From NCBI GenBank assembly GCA_012862575.1, contig BLSF01000015.1, positions 53,005-117,004 of the forward strand: a stretch of 64,000 nt of DNA. The letters run 5' to 3'. Under the pieces are notes generated by a model, which made no database searches, was not told where the DNA came from, and was given only the letters and a program-made list of their open reading frames with translations. Positions 1-9,085 of the stretch are shown here, in pieces. The translations under genes and the position numbers were made by a program. The DNA is from Parietichytrium sp. I65-24A (lineage: Eukaryota > Sar > Bigyra > Thraustochytrida > Thraustochytriidae). Positions within the stretch are counted from its first letter, which is position 1; each line of letters starts with the position of its first letter.

Positions 1-333
1 ACTTCAACCACGAGAACACGTCAACTCGTGGAATGTCTATCACCAATGCGTTCCGCACCATCTAACCCATTTCCCTACTCTAAACCCTAATCACGTCCGT
101 TGCCAAATACGTTTTCGCGCTACCTCTCCATAGCCAACCCCTACACCGGTCCCATTACCCCAAACGCTAGCCACTGCTAGGCACCGGGAGGGAGAAAGCA
201 AGAGTGCGCGGTGGGCCACTCCGCAACTCCATCTAAATCGTCCCTCACTAACGCACAGTCACTCATTTCCGTAACAGTAGCGTACTCGCGGCGAATTGGC
301 GCGCACCCTCGCTGGGAGAAGGAAGGGGCCGGT

Positions 334-387
334 GGGACGCAAGGGACGCAAGGGACGCAAGGGACGCAAGGGACGCAAGGGACGCAA
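334..387. repeat. 6 x 9-bp tandem repeat (GGGACGCAA)
   Basis: Six perfect head-to-tail copies, followed directly by a second repeat of GTGGCCAA-like units at 397-423. They lie about 670 bp before the ankyrin gene start and belong to the window-wide pattern of gene-proximal tandem repeats. Confidence 0.9.
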
Positions 388-639
388 GGGACAACTTTGG
401 CCAAGTGGCCAAGTGGCCAAGTGCGAAGAGTGAAGAGTGCAGAGTGAAGAGTTTTGAAAGAGTTAATTAAAGTTAAGAGTGGAGAGCGATACTTTGGCGC
501 TTTGTTTAGGTACCTGACGCGAGATCGTGGCGCATCAAGCGTGCGTTGGAGCGCATTTGTCGCGTGGAGATAGGAGATCTCAGGAGATCTCAGGAGATCT
601 CAGGAGATAGGAGATAGGAGAAGCGCTCAGTGGTACGGG

Positions 640-653
640 AATATATATATACA
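640..653 (+). promoter_or_regulatory. TATA-like run upstream of the ankyrin gene
   Basis: An uninterrupted AT alternation (ATATATATATA) in otherwise mixed sequence, about 400 bp before the chosen start codon at 1054. It could be a TATA element, but no transcription start can be read from the sequence, so the assignment is tentative. Confidence 0.3.
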
Positions 654-695
654 TTGGCGGGATTGGCTTTTCGTCTCGCATGTGATGGTGTTGAG

Positions 696-817
696 ATTTT
701 GAGATTTGCCAAGTCAGCTTCTTCCATAGTACGGCAGCGGCGTTTTGCAAAGGGTGATTTTGAGATTTGCCAAGTCAGCTTCTTCAATAGTACGGCAGCG
801 ACGTTTTGCAAAGGGTA
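696..817. repeat. 61-bp tandem duplication, 2 copies
   Basis: Copies at 696-756 and 757-817 differ at only about three positions. Each begins ATTTTGAGATTTGCCAAG and ends GCAAAGGGT(G/A). The duplication sits about 240 bp before the start codon at 1054. Near-identity suggests a recent duplication; no coding role is visible. Confidence 0.9.
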
Positions 818-1053
818 GAAGGAAGAGAGGATCTCTTGCGCGCTGGTGAACGTGGGATAGGGTTCGAGGGCTTGAGACCAACCACAGTCGCTGCAAAGGA
901 ATAGTGGGAAGCGAACGGATCGTTTTGCCCGGTCGAAGGTTGCCGAAAAAGTTCGTCAACGCGAACTCTGCACAAAGAGGGTTTAGGTGGGGATCGTACA
1001 TGGGTCGTGAGCTTGCAGCGCATCGCCAAACGTGCGAGAACGACCCGTGCGGC

Positions 1054-3738
1054 ATGGAGTCACCGTCTGCATCGCTGGCAGACGCTGTTCAATGCATTCG
1101 CGGCGGGCGATTAGCTGAGCTCAAGTCCAGCATCTCACGGCTAGGCCGGTCCGGCCTTGACGCGCTGGACCAGGACGGAGTCACTGTGATGCATGTGGCC
1201 GCTGAGCAGGGCGACATTGGGGCGTTGGAGTTGCTGGTCCACTCGGGTGGGCTGGGCGTGGGAGTGAAGGATAAGCGGGGTGGAGAACCCCTGCTCGAAG
1301 CGGCAGCGGCAGGGCAGCTGCGGTGCTTGGAGTGGCTGGTGAAGAACGGGGCGGACGTAAACAACAGCGATGACAGGGGCGACACGGCGCTGCATCTGGC
1401 GGCTGGGTACGGCCACGAAGAGGTCGTAGAGTGGCTCATCGAAAACGGGGCCACCGTTGATAGTCGCACCAACGTAGCCGTGACTCCGCTGCTCTACGCC
1501 ACGGCGAAAGGCAAGCTCAGAGTTATGAAAATGCTGCTTGAAAAAGGCGCAGACCCGTCCGCAATGGAAGATGAGCGTGGTTGGAACGCACTTCATATCG
1601 CCGCTGGTTGCAACCAAGCGGATACGCTGCGCGCCCTGGTCAACTACAAGCCAGAACTATTCGACTCCAAGACAAAACTTGGCAAAACGGCGCAGACTGT
1701 CGCTATTGAGGAAAGATGTCCTGACGCATATCTTGCCTGCACTGAAATTCAAAACAGACTCGAGAAAGAACAGAAGCGCTTAGCTCGGCTAGAAAAACGC
1801 AAGCAGGAAGCCGAGGCAGAGTCAAGGGCTTTTCAGCTGGCTTGTGAAGAGGCGGCTAGGTTGGAGAAAGAACTTCTCGGCTCCAACAGCCTTTCGTCTC
1901 GAAGTGTTAGAAGCAGCGTCAGCGGTCCTTCAGGCTCGGGTGGCAAGAAAAGAAAGACAAAGAAGAAGGCCAAAGCCAGAGCACATGCAGCGCTCGGGCC
2001 GCACGGACGCATGGCTGCTGGCCAACCAGATGAGTCGCGCAGAAAACAAGACGAGGGGGAGCAAGAGAGGGAAATCGACGAAAACGAAAACGAATGCGGC
2101 GCGACGAACGAAAACGAAGACTCAGAAAACATCGCCCAGCGTGTAGCAGGGAACAAAGAGACCTCAGAAACAATTCTTGGAAACCAAGAGCCGGTAAACG
2201 AAAACAGGAGCGCTTTAGGTGCAGATGGTAGAATCATGGCAGAGAATGAGCCGGCTTTCGACGAGGATGGTGGGGAGTGGACCGTGAAACTCTCCAAGAA
2301 GAAGCAGCGCAAGGCGAAACGGTCTGAAAAAGCGAATGCAACAAAGAATAGTGGCAGCGGGCAGTCCGCGTCGTCCGACTCAGATTCGCAGAAATCTCAA
2401 AAACGATTCACAAAGTCCCGTGGAACCGATGCTGTTCCAAAAACAACGAACAGCCGGGAGAAACCAAAGATTCGCGTTGACATGAGCCTGGTTGCCTCCA
2501 ATAATGGAGAGGCAGTTGGTCCGCAGTCCTCGCCGTCCAAGCGCAAGTTTGAAAATCGCTGGACTCTTGGTGTCGGCACGAATAGTGCCAGATCTTTGAA
2601 ACCGGTCGAGGTCGTAACAGACACGGCCACAAGCACACCTAGTCAAGGTGGTATTTCACAAACAGACTTTGACACGCAACCGCCGCATCCAACAGCTTCT
2701 GCTGGCGGTGGAGAAATGGAATCACTGGTTGTGGAGGAGGAAAAGACTGATGCAATGTCCGCAACTTCTGGAGAGCAGGCGGAGTCCGTCGATTCGAGTG
2801 AAACTTTAGGTACGGGTCAATCTGGAGACGAGGGTTCCGAAGGGGTGCCCGTGCAAATAAAGTCCAGATTGCGGCCTCATGCTCCGCCTTGGTCCCCGAG
2901 ACGTCGTCGCTGGACAAGCTTGGCAGCAAACGCAGGGCAAGCCAAAGCGAAGCAATTCGCTGATCAGTCGCCGGAGGTTGTTGACAATGAGTTTCAGCGA
3001 ATGCTGAAGAAATTTGTCCATATGGACACCGGCGCCCGTCGGACCGCGAAGCGCAAGTTTGCCAAGGCCACTGCAGATTACGAGGAGAAACGCTTGGCCG
3101 ATGCCGAAGAGATGGAGCAATCTTGGCGCAACTCGATAAAACAGCGTCTGCGAAGAGGGATCAAACACTTTCAATTTCAACTCCTAGGAGCTACTCTTGC
3201 GGAAATCTCCGCCGCAGAGGAAGCTCGCTGTCTCAACATTGGAAAAGAGCCAATGGAAAGCACTCTGTTGACTGAAGAGGTGGAGCTCGCCAAACTTGTC
3301 GAAGACGCTCGAAGTCTCTTGGAGGACAAGGACACCGCCCCCCTCCAACATGTTTGTAAGGAGTGGCGTACCGGCGTTCTGGTCTTGGTTCCGGAGGATG
3401 CCACATCAGGAAAAGCTGGCGAACAAGTAGACGAGACTGGCGAAGACGCAGATGATTTCGAAGAAGCGCAGTCGTCCGCCGAATTTGAAGATCTGTTACG
3501 ACATTCGATTGAGACTTGGAGACTGAAAGAGCGATATAGTTGCGTTTGGCTGCGTTTCCGAATCGACCAAACGCACCTCATTCCTGTGGCGGCTAAAGTC
3601 GGCTTTGACTTTGAGCACGCGCGACCCGGCATTGTCATTATGAAGTACCACATCATTCCGAGAGATGTCGACGAGGATGCGACCACCACCCCGCCGGCGT
3701 CCGCATCGATATCTGACGAGTCCGACGAACTCAAGTGA
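1054..3738 (+). CDS. Ankyrin-repeat protein with C-terminal pre-Nudix domain
   Basis: 894 aa from the ATG at 1054; the frame is open further upstream but without another ATG that looks better. About five ankyrin repeats occupy residues 30-215 (ALHLAAGYGHEEVVEWLIENGA, then NALHIAAG). A charged coiled coil follows (about 225-275), then a long low-complexity Lys/Ser/Glu-rich middle. Residues about 769-871 match the N-terminal accessory domain of NUDT6-like Nudix hydrolases: a GVLVLVPED strand, SIETWRLKER, VWLRF, LIPVAAKVGFDFEHA and a hydrophobic strand ending YHIIPRD. The protein stops soon after, so there is no Nudix box (GX5EX7REUXEE) and no pyrophosphatase activity is expected. It is likely a binding or scaffold protein. 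An AATAAA lies 34 bases after the stop. Confidence 0.85.
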   Translation: MESPSASLADAVQCIRGGRLAELKSSISRLGRSGLDALDQDGVTVMHVAAEQGDIGALELLVHSGGLGVGVKDKRGGEPLLEAAAAGQLRCLEWLVKNGADVNNSDDRGDTALHLAAGYGHEEVVEWLIENGATVDSRTNVAVTPLLYATAKGKLRVMKMLLEKGADPSAMEDERGWNALHIAAGCNQADTLRALVNYKPELFDSKTKLGKTAQTVAIEERCPDAYLACTEIQNRLEKEQKRLARLEKRKQEAEAESRAFQLACEEAARLEKELLGSNSLSSRSVRSSVSGPSGSGGKKRKTKKKAKARAHAALGPHGRMAAGQPDESRRKQDEGEQEREIDENENECGATNENEDSENIAQRVAGNKETSETILGNQEPVNENRSALGADGRIMAENEPAFDEDGGEWTVKLSKKKQRKAKRSEKANATKNSGSGQSASSDSDSQKSQKRFTKSRGTDAVPKTTNSREKPKIRVDMSLVASNNGEAVGPQSSPSKRKFENRWTLGVGTNSARSLKPVEVVTDTATSTPSQGGISQTDFDTQPPHPTASAGGGEMESLVVEEEKTDAMSATSGEQAESVDSSETLGTGQSGDEGSEGVPVQIKSRLRPHAPPWSPRRRRWTSLAANAGQAKAKQFADQSPEVVDNEFQRMLKKFVHMDTGARRTAKRKFAKATADYEEKRLADAEEMEQSWRNSIKQRLRRGIKHFQFQLLGATLAEISAAEEARCLNIGKEPMESTLLTEEVELAKLVEDARSLLEDKDTAPLQHVCKEWRTGVLVLVPEDATSGKAGEQVDETGEDADDFEEAQSSAEFEDLLRHSIETWRLKERYSCVWLRFRIDQTHLIPVAAKVGFDFEHARPGIVIMKYHIIPRDVDEDATTTPPASASISDESDELK

Positions 3739-4526
3739 CCCGCGCAGCGCAGCTTCCACTGCCGGTGTATGAATAAATGAATCAATGATCTAGACATCCC
3801 ACTTTCGCAACGATTTGATCTACGAACAGAAAACCCAAACCCATTATTATTATTTCATTTGCTGAATTTGCTGCACCCAAATGTCCGTATTCTGATTGAT
3901 CAACTCACACTGACTTCCCCCTCATCATCGTTCCACCTGTACGAGAGAGCACCCACCCACACACGTCGGACTTTCGTTCATACTTACACACGTATGTGTA
4001 CGTGCGTGTACACACTCAAACAAGCACATTAGTACGCGCTACCAGCACCTCAGAATCGTCTCGCAAATACGCGGCCCGCAGAATTTCATCATGCGAAATG
4101 CGAAATGCGAAACGCTTGTGCACTCACTTGCACTGGCGGTAGTGTACAGTAACTTACATTACATTTCAATCAACAATTTCCAGGGATGGATGATGATGGA
4201 TGTGTGGAGATGTGTGGTGTGCTATGGTGCTGTAGACGATTGCAGACCACCCGCCCACTCACTCACTCACTCACTCACTCACTTACTCACTTTCACTCAC
4301 TCACATTCCCTCACAAGAGGTGTGGCCCCGCAGCACGATATCGGAGAAGCAGGACCATCCCCGCAAGCAACAGCGCTCCCTCACAATCGCAATTACGAGC
4401 TCTCGCTTCCCTCCTACACGACCCACACGACCCACACGGACAACCTTCCTTGCCACAGTTGCCACAAGTAAGTTGCCACAGTTGCCACAAGTTGCCACAA
4501 GTTGCCTCAGTTGCAAGCCTTGTGCG
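3739..4526. other. Intergenic region with CACT and TTGCCACAAG repeats
   Basis: Holds the 3' end of the ankyrin gene and the 5' flank of the HAD-like gene. A CACT run covers about 4256-4305. A degenerate TTGCCACAAG repeat covers about 4450-4514 and ends 12 bases before the ATG at 4527. The frame is open through the second repeat, but the ATG at 4527 is the first sensible start. Confidence 0.6.
3772..3777 (+). terminator. Polyadenylation signal (AATAAA)
   Basis: A canonical AATAAA 34 bases after the ankyrin gene stop codon. It is the only clearly placed canonical signal of this kind noticed directly behind a gene here. Confidence 0.5.
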
Positions 4527-6614
4527 ATGAGCACGGAGTGGGCATACGATGAGGCGCTTGCGAAAGCGGCGCTAGGCGAGGTGCTGGAAGTGTTAGCTCG
4601 CGTGCGGCTTGGCGTGGAGGAGACTAGTATCGACTGCGATGGAAATGAAGAATGCGGGGACGCGAGGAATGAGAGCGATGAGAGCGGCGGCCAGAATGCG
4701 ACTGCAGAGGAAGGACGCAGATACGAGCGCGGGGCAGAGATCGGGCTGGCATCGACGAGGAAAGACGGGGCGTGGACGGAAAAGGTGGGAAGCGCGCATA
4801 TGAGGACCATGCACCAGGGCCGATGGGAGCTTGCTTGCGAAGATGTTCGAGTAGTGCTGGGCGAAGAGTGCGCGAAGGCTGTCGAGGGTGCGGCGAAAGC
4901 GAGGCTGGTCAGGGCTCTGGCGCTCCGCGAAAACTTGATCAATATGAAAAAGGTTTATTTGCATTTGTACAAACAAGGGCTGCAACTGGAGGAAGAGCTG
5001 GCTCAGTTCACGACGTTGTTTTTCTGGGACGGGAAGGAGTGGTCACAATATTTGATAGCCAAGCAACTCAAGCGAGACGATGAGCCTCCGCCAAACCAGG
5101 CTATTGAAGTCTACACAGACTGCTCTCACGCGCTCCAGCAGTGCAAGGGCCTCACCCTCGCGCTGCTCACCGCTCGGGAATTCACCAAGCGGGTTTGCTG
5201 CGTCCCACGCCACATTTTGCGCCGATCGGAGATCTCCACGCGCAATATTCCGTACAGTTTTGGCTACTACTACGCCCTGAAAGAGATGAAGAGCACTTAC
5301 GCTCGGTATTTTGGCGAGGAGTGGGCCAACGTGGACTTGGGCAAGCATTTCTACACCATAGCAGAGGAGGACGTCCCGGACCTGACGGGCGGTGATGATG
5401 AGGCCATTGCCGAGTTTGAATCATTTATTGATGACATTCAAAAAGAGTGCGGCTTCGATCACGAAGTCCGGTACTTTATTAAGCGCGTTTTTATCGCTAG
5501 AGGCATGTCCAAGGCAATTCGGATTGGTGTAGAAGCAAGGAGGTTACAAGAAGCATGCGAATTGTCGTCCAAGACGTTGGCGCATTTGCAGAAAATGCTG
5601 GAGGAGCGTTTTGTCCAAGACGAGGTAAACAACTACTTTGCGCGGAAGCCTATGGTGATGGTGAAGAACATAAAGCTCGTGGTGGACGAGCTCGCAGTGT
5701 GGCTTGGCAAGATTCGAAGCGAGCCGGAGAGGATCTGGTTCAGCGCCGGAGAATGGGTCGATGGTGGAAGCGGAATCGTGATGCCGACAACCTTCGGTGT
5801 CGTCCGAGGCGCATTCCAGGAAATGAGGACCGTTATCGACAAGCACAGACCCTTGCTCCTCTCTCGCTTGAGGGCCCGGGATGAATACTACCTGCCACTG
5901 ATCACGGGGAAGCTAAAGTGCGCAAAGTGCAAGGAGTCGTTTTCGAGAGCTTTTGTGAAACCGCAAGGCTTGTGCGTGTTTTGCGAAATGAGCATTCGCG
6001 AGGCCGCAAAAGAAGCTTTGTTGCTTGCTGGTGGAGCGGACGAAGTGGACTTGCTCCAGTGCCCTATCCGCTTGCGTTGCAAGACCACCAAGCACCCCAC
6101 CATGTGCCCGCACTCGCTCAAGTGCATTGTGTGCGACCTGTGGGGTTGCGAGGCTTGTTCCGTGCAGCGTTTCGGCGGAGAAGACACGCTCACCTTCATA
6201 CAAGATTTGCAACCAACTGTTCTCTTCTTAGACTTTGACCGCACTTTGGCGAGTACCAAGAATGGCTCGAGTCCGCTGCAAACGCGGGAGGGAATGGGGC
6301 ACACTCTGGACCCCCACCTCAAGGAAGCCGCCTTAGAAGTTAGAAACACCCACGTCGTGACTCGTAACGGCCACGCAGAGGACATTCGCACGTTCCTCGC
6401 TTCGCACGGACTCGGGCACGTCCAAGTGCACAGCTTGAGAAGGTTGAAGGAGTTCAACTCCAAAATAGAAATCATGTCAACTCTTATGGGGCCCAGCGAC
6501 CGCGGAGTATTCGTCGACGACAGCTCTCAGGAGCTCATCGAGCCAGCGCTTCGGACCTTTTTGAAAAACAATCCGGGGCGCCTGTCCACTATCTTGTTTT
6601 CGAAAACCTCCTGA
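4527..6614 (+). CDS. Zinc-binding protein with C-terminal HAD-like domain
   Basis: 695 aa from the ATG at 4527. The N-terminal two-thirds are mostly helical and unrecognised. A treble-clef-like zinc site lies at about residues 465-490 (KCAKCKES...LCVFCEM, C-x2-C...C-x2-C), and a second Cys/His-rich patch follows (CKTTKHPTMCPHSLKCIVCDLWGCEAC). The C terminus is a compact haloacid-dehalogenase fold: motif I is LDFDRTLAS with nucleophile D569 and D571, THVVTRNG is the motif II region, and GVFVDDS (D664, D665) is the metal-binding motif. This predicts a phosphatase or phosphotransferase, substrate unknown. The same HAD module with LDFDRTL and a preceding Cys cluster exists, from memory, in plant and protist proteins of unknown function. 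Convergent with SNU23. Confidence 0.75.
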   Translation: MSTEWAYDEALAKAALGEVLEVLARVRLGVEETSIDCDGNEECGDARNESDESGGQNATAEEGRRYERGAEIGLASTRKDGAWTEKVGSAHMRTMHQGRWELACEDVRVVLGEECAKAVEGAAKARLVRALALRENLINMKKVYLHLYKQGLQLEEELAQFTTLFFWDGKEWSQYLIAKQLKRDDEPPPNQAIEVYTDCSHALQQCKGLTLALLTAREFTKRVCCVPRHILRRSEISTRNIPYSFGYYYALKEMKSTYARYFGEEWANVDLGKHFYTIAEEDVPDLTGGDDEAIAEFESFIDDIQKECGFDHEVRYFIKRVFIARGMSKAIRIGVEARRLQEACELSSKTLAHLQKMLEERFVQDEVNNYFARKPMVMVKNIKLVVDELAVWLGKIRSEPERIWFSAGEWVDGGSGIVMPTTFGVVRGAFQEMRTVIDKHRPLLLSRLRARDEYYLPLITGKLKCAKCKESFSRAFVKPQGLCVFCEMSIREAAKEALLLAGGADEVDLLQCPIRLRCKTTKHPTMCPHSLKCIVCDLWGCEACSVQRFGGEDTLTFIQDLQPTVLFLDFDRTLASTKNGSSPLQTREGMGHTLDPHLKEAALEVRNTHVVTRNGHAEDIRTFLASHGLGHVQVHSLRRLKEFNSKIEIMSTLMGPSDRGVFVDDSSQELIEPALRTFLKNNPGRLSTILFSKTS

Positions 6615-7002
6615 CGTTTTCACACACGGGGGCCAATTATTTTTCCATTTGCTCATGAGTCGAGTGTACTTCTCGTACCACTTGATTGGTGACAGATAGA
6701 TAGAGAGATAGATGGATAGAAAAGCAAAACTCTCCATAGTATGCGCCAGCTCGACACGTGATTTGGCGAAGCCAGTCCTGGCGGTCTCACTCAAAAACTT
6801 GTTTTGCGCTTCCAGCGTGCTCCTGACTTGTTTCCTTTCTTTCTTTCTTTTTGGACAATGAACATGAACACAAAGTTGTCTTACAGTGCAAGGAAGACGT
6901 AGCACATTCCCCACGCAAAAGCTTGCCAATCCCCATCAGCATCATCAGCATGATCAGCATCGCGGAAACCCATTTCCTCCTCTCTCACCAATCTCGGCAA
7001 TC
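6615..7002. other. Convergent intergenic region
   Basis: Lies between two convergent 3' ends (HAD-like gene and SNU23). It holds a GATA-type microsatellite at about 6695-6725 and a CTTT run near 6835-6850. No gene seen. Confidence 0.6.
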
Positions 7003-7650
7003 TCACCTCCTCCTTTTCGTGCTTGCAAATCCGCCGAAACCGAGCGTTGCCATGACTTGTTCATCGTGATTGTCTCCAATTGTCTCCTCCATTTCCTTTT
7101 CCTTTTCGGCCTTGATCCTTTCGCGTTCTAGCTTGCGTTTCCTCTTCATCTCCGCGCGCATCTCTTTGTCTTTCTGCTCCTTCTCCTGCGCATCCCTGAC
7201 GCGTTCCTGGAACGTTCTCTGGTCGGTGGGGTGTCCCCGCAGGCCGTGCTTCCCCATGATCTTCACCCTCAGCCTCTCCCGCACCTGGTCCGCGGACACC
7301 CTCCTCACCGCCAGCGAGGACCCCGTTTTCGCTAAGTGCTCGTAGGAGTTGACGTGCGCCAGGTAGCCCGCGGAGTCAAAAAACGTACGTTCGCATACGT
7401 CGCAGAAGTAGCCGGCCCTAGCCGACCCTACCGCGTCCACGGCGACGTTGCGGCGCTGGCCGACGGTCCGCGTAAAGTCGAAAGTGTCCTCGCGCTGTTC
7501 CAGGAACTTTCCTTTCGGTTCCTGGAACGCGCCGCGCGCCGCCGCGGAACGGCCGTCCGCACGCTGCAGAGCGCGCAGCGCGTACTCTTCAGCGTCCCAT
7601 GTGCGCGTCTGCTCCACATTTTTGATACCGCGGGTCTCCGAGGACGCCAT
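7003..7650 (-). CDS. SNU23: U4/U6.U5 tri-snRNP protein SNU23 (ZMAT2)
   Basis: 215 aa, close to the human ZMAT2 length (199 aa). It is a spliceosomal protein of the pre-B complex, located in the nucleus. Family signatures appear in order: RTWDAEEY near the N terminus; a U1-type C2H2 zinc finger (FCDVCERTFFDSAGYLAHVNSYEH); VSADQVRERLRVK after the finger; a long charged helix (about 145-195); and the conserved tail MATLGFGGFASTK. The ATG at 7650 is the first in frame and gives full N-terminal homology. Its presence means the splicing machinery is kept although introns are rare here. Divergent from RPC2. Confidence 0.92.
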   Translation of the reverse strand: MASSETRGIKNVEQTRTWDAEEYALRALQRADGRSAAARGAFQEPKGKFLEQREDTFDFTRTVGQRRNVAVDAVGSARAGYFCDVCERTFFDSAGYLAHVNSYEHLAKTGSSLAVRRVSADQVRERLRVKIMGKHGLRGHPTDQRTFQERVRDAQEKEQKDKEMRAEMKRKRKLERERIKAEKEKEMEETIGDNHDEQVMATLGFGGFASTKRRR

Positions 7651-9085
7651 CCGGATGCTAGAGTTTTGCGCTGTGCGGCGAGTAGGGCCCGCTGCTTGGT
7701 GTGGGGGAGAGGGACGGCGCGGAATTTGGGAAGAGATGTCCGCCGCTGCTTTTTAACATTCTTGGTTGCGAGAGAGAGATGAAGAACATTTTGGGTTCTT
7801 GGGATCGCTTCCTGGGTTCTTGGGTTCTTGGGTTATCTTAGGTCATCTTAGGTCATCTTGGGTTACCTTAGTTTACCTTAGGTTATCCTATGTTATCTTA
7901 TGTTCTTGATGGTTCTTGGGTTCTTGGGTTCTGCTTTGCAGGTGAGCGAGACAGCGCCGTGTGGTGACTCCTTGTGAATCTGGGCAATGCGAGGCGACAA
8001 GAGAGAAGAATAAAGAACGAGAGACAAGAAAAAGAAAATGAAAGACTTTTGCTACTTTCATTGAGAACGTACGAAACAATTAAATAGAATCGAGGATGAC
8101 ACTATAAGAAGCGCGGATGAAACGGTGCAACGGCTTCTGGAAAGGGAAAGGCGGTGTGAAGTACTGAGGCAAATTTCGTGTAGATTTGGACTTTGGAAAG
8201 CAGTATTTAGACCGAGAGTTTGCATGCTCCTTCGCCGGTCTTTGGCACAATTCAACTTCAAGTTGCCCTGAAGACTTCATTCAATACGTATAAAGATGAA
8301 ACAGAGCACCTGAAATGAAGACGAATTGAATGCTTTGTTGTCTTTGTTGAGATTATAAAACAACCGATTTAGATATCAGTGTACTCGAACGTATTACAGG
8401 AGACTGATTGTTAGTGGAAAAGTATTTGTACTTTTTTTCAAAGGGAAAGATTTATTTACTTTTTCAGAAAGCAATTGATTGGAAGAGCAAACAAACAAAA
8501 ACAGGCACATTCCCAGAACCGCACAAGAACCCGCTGGGCTCTACTCCTCCCCTACCTATGTCTATCCGTCTTTGGAACCCACTCTGGAACCCACTTTCGC
8601 CGCCACCCATCCTAGCCTAACCTCCTCTACCTCTCTCTTACCTCCCATCCTCTCCCTAAACCATTCTTACCACATTCGCTACTAAGACCCAGTAGCAACT
8701 CCCGTAAACCACAATAGCGGATACTCTACAAGTGCGAGAAGGTTGAGAAGGTGCTGCTGTGCGTGCGCTAAGCGCGGCCAGTCTTGGCGGCACGCGTCGG
8801 TACGCAAGTGGTACGCGCTCGTCCGGCCGCGTACCCTTTCTTCCTTTTCCCCCGGCGCTCTCGGGAGGGGAACAAGGAGCCGTTCCCAGGAACTCGGGGC
8901 GGTCGGTGGCGCTCGTTCGCCGCGGACGGCGGGGCAGCAGCTGGCGCGCCGCCGGTCTTAGCTAAATCCCGTAGCCGGCCCTAGCCCCGGGGCAGTGGCA
9001 GTGGTGGTGGTGGGGGGGGAGGAGAGGAAAGGGAAGGAGGAAGTGTCCTCGCAGCATTAGCAGTACAAGTAGAATTACAAGTAGC
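7651..9085. other. Divergent intergenic region between SNU23 and RPC2
   Basis: 1.4 kb with no convincing gene. A degenerate repeat of TTGGGTTC and TTAGGTCATC units runs from 7791 to 7932, in the 5' flank of SNU23. The stretch 8520-8730 is pyrimidine-rich with many CTAC and CCTAAC motifs. Just before RPC2 there is a GC-rich segment with a GGT/G run at 9001-9022. Promoters for both genes should lie here. Confidence 0.55.
7791..7932. repeat. Degenerate tandem repeat (TTGGGTTC / TTAGGTCATC)
   Basis: Units related to TTGGGTTCTTGGG flank a core of units like TTAGGTCATC and TTACCTTAG, about 140 bp upstream of the SNU23 start codon. It is too degenerate to be telomeric, and no array continues beyond it. 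Confidence 0.75.

Larger units (their letters stand above)
1..1053. other. 5' flank of the ankyrin gene, repeat-rich
   Basis: No convincing coding sequence. The first 200 bases are pyrimidine-rich. Six perfect 9-bp copies (GGGACGCAA) lie at 334-387, then GTGGCCAA-type repeats at about 397-423, then AGGAGATCTC units at 572-620, a TATA-like run at 640-653 and a 61-bp tandem duplication at 696-817. Small ORFs crossing these repeats are repeat translations and look spurious. The stretch probably holds the promoter and 5' UTR of the gene starting at 1054. Confidence 0.6.

Noticed and set aside
211-447. ORFs reading GTQGTQ or CVPCVP across the 9-bp repeat
   Set aside because: They are direct translations of the GGGACGCAA array; both strands are open because the unit length is a multiple of three.
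7791-7932. TTAGG-like units as an interstitial telomere repeat
   Set aside because: Units are degenerate, mixed with TTGGGTTC, and never form a regular TTAGGG array.
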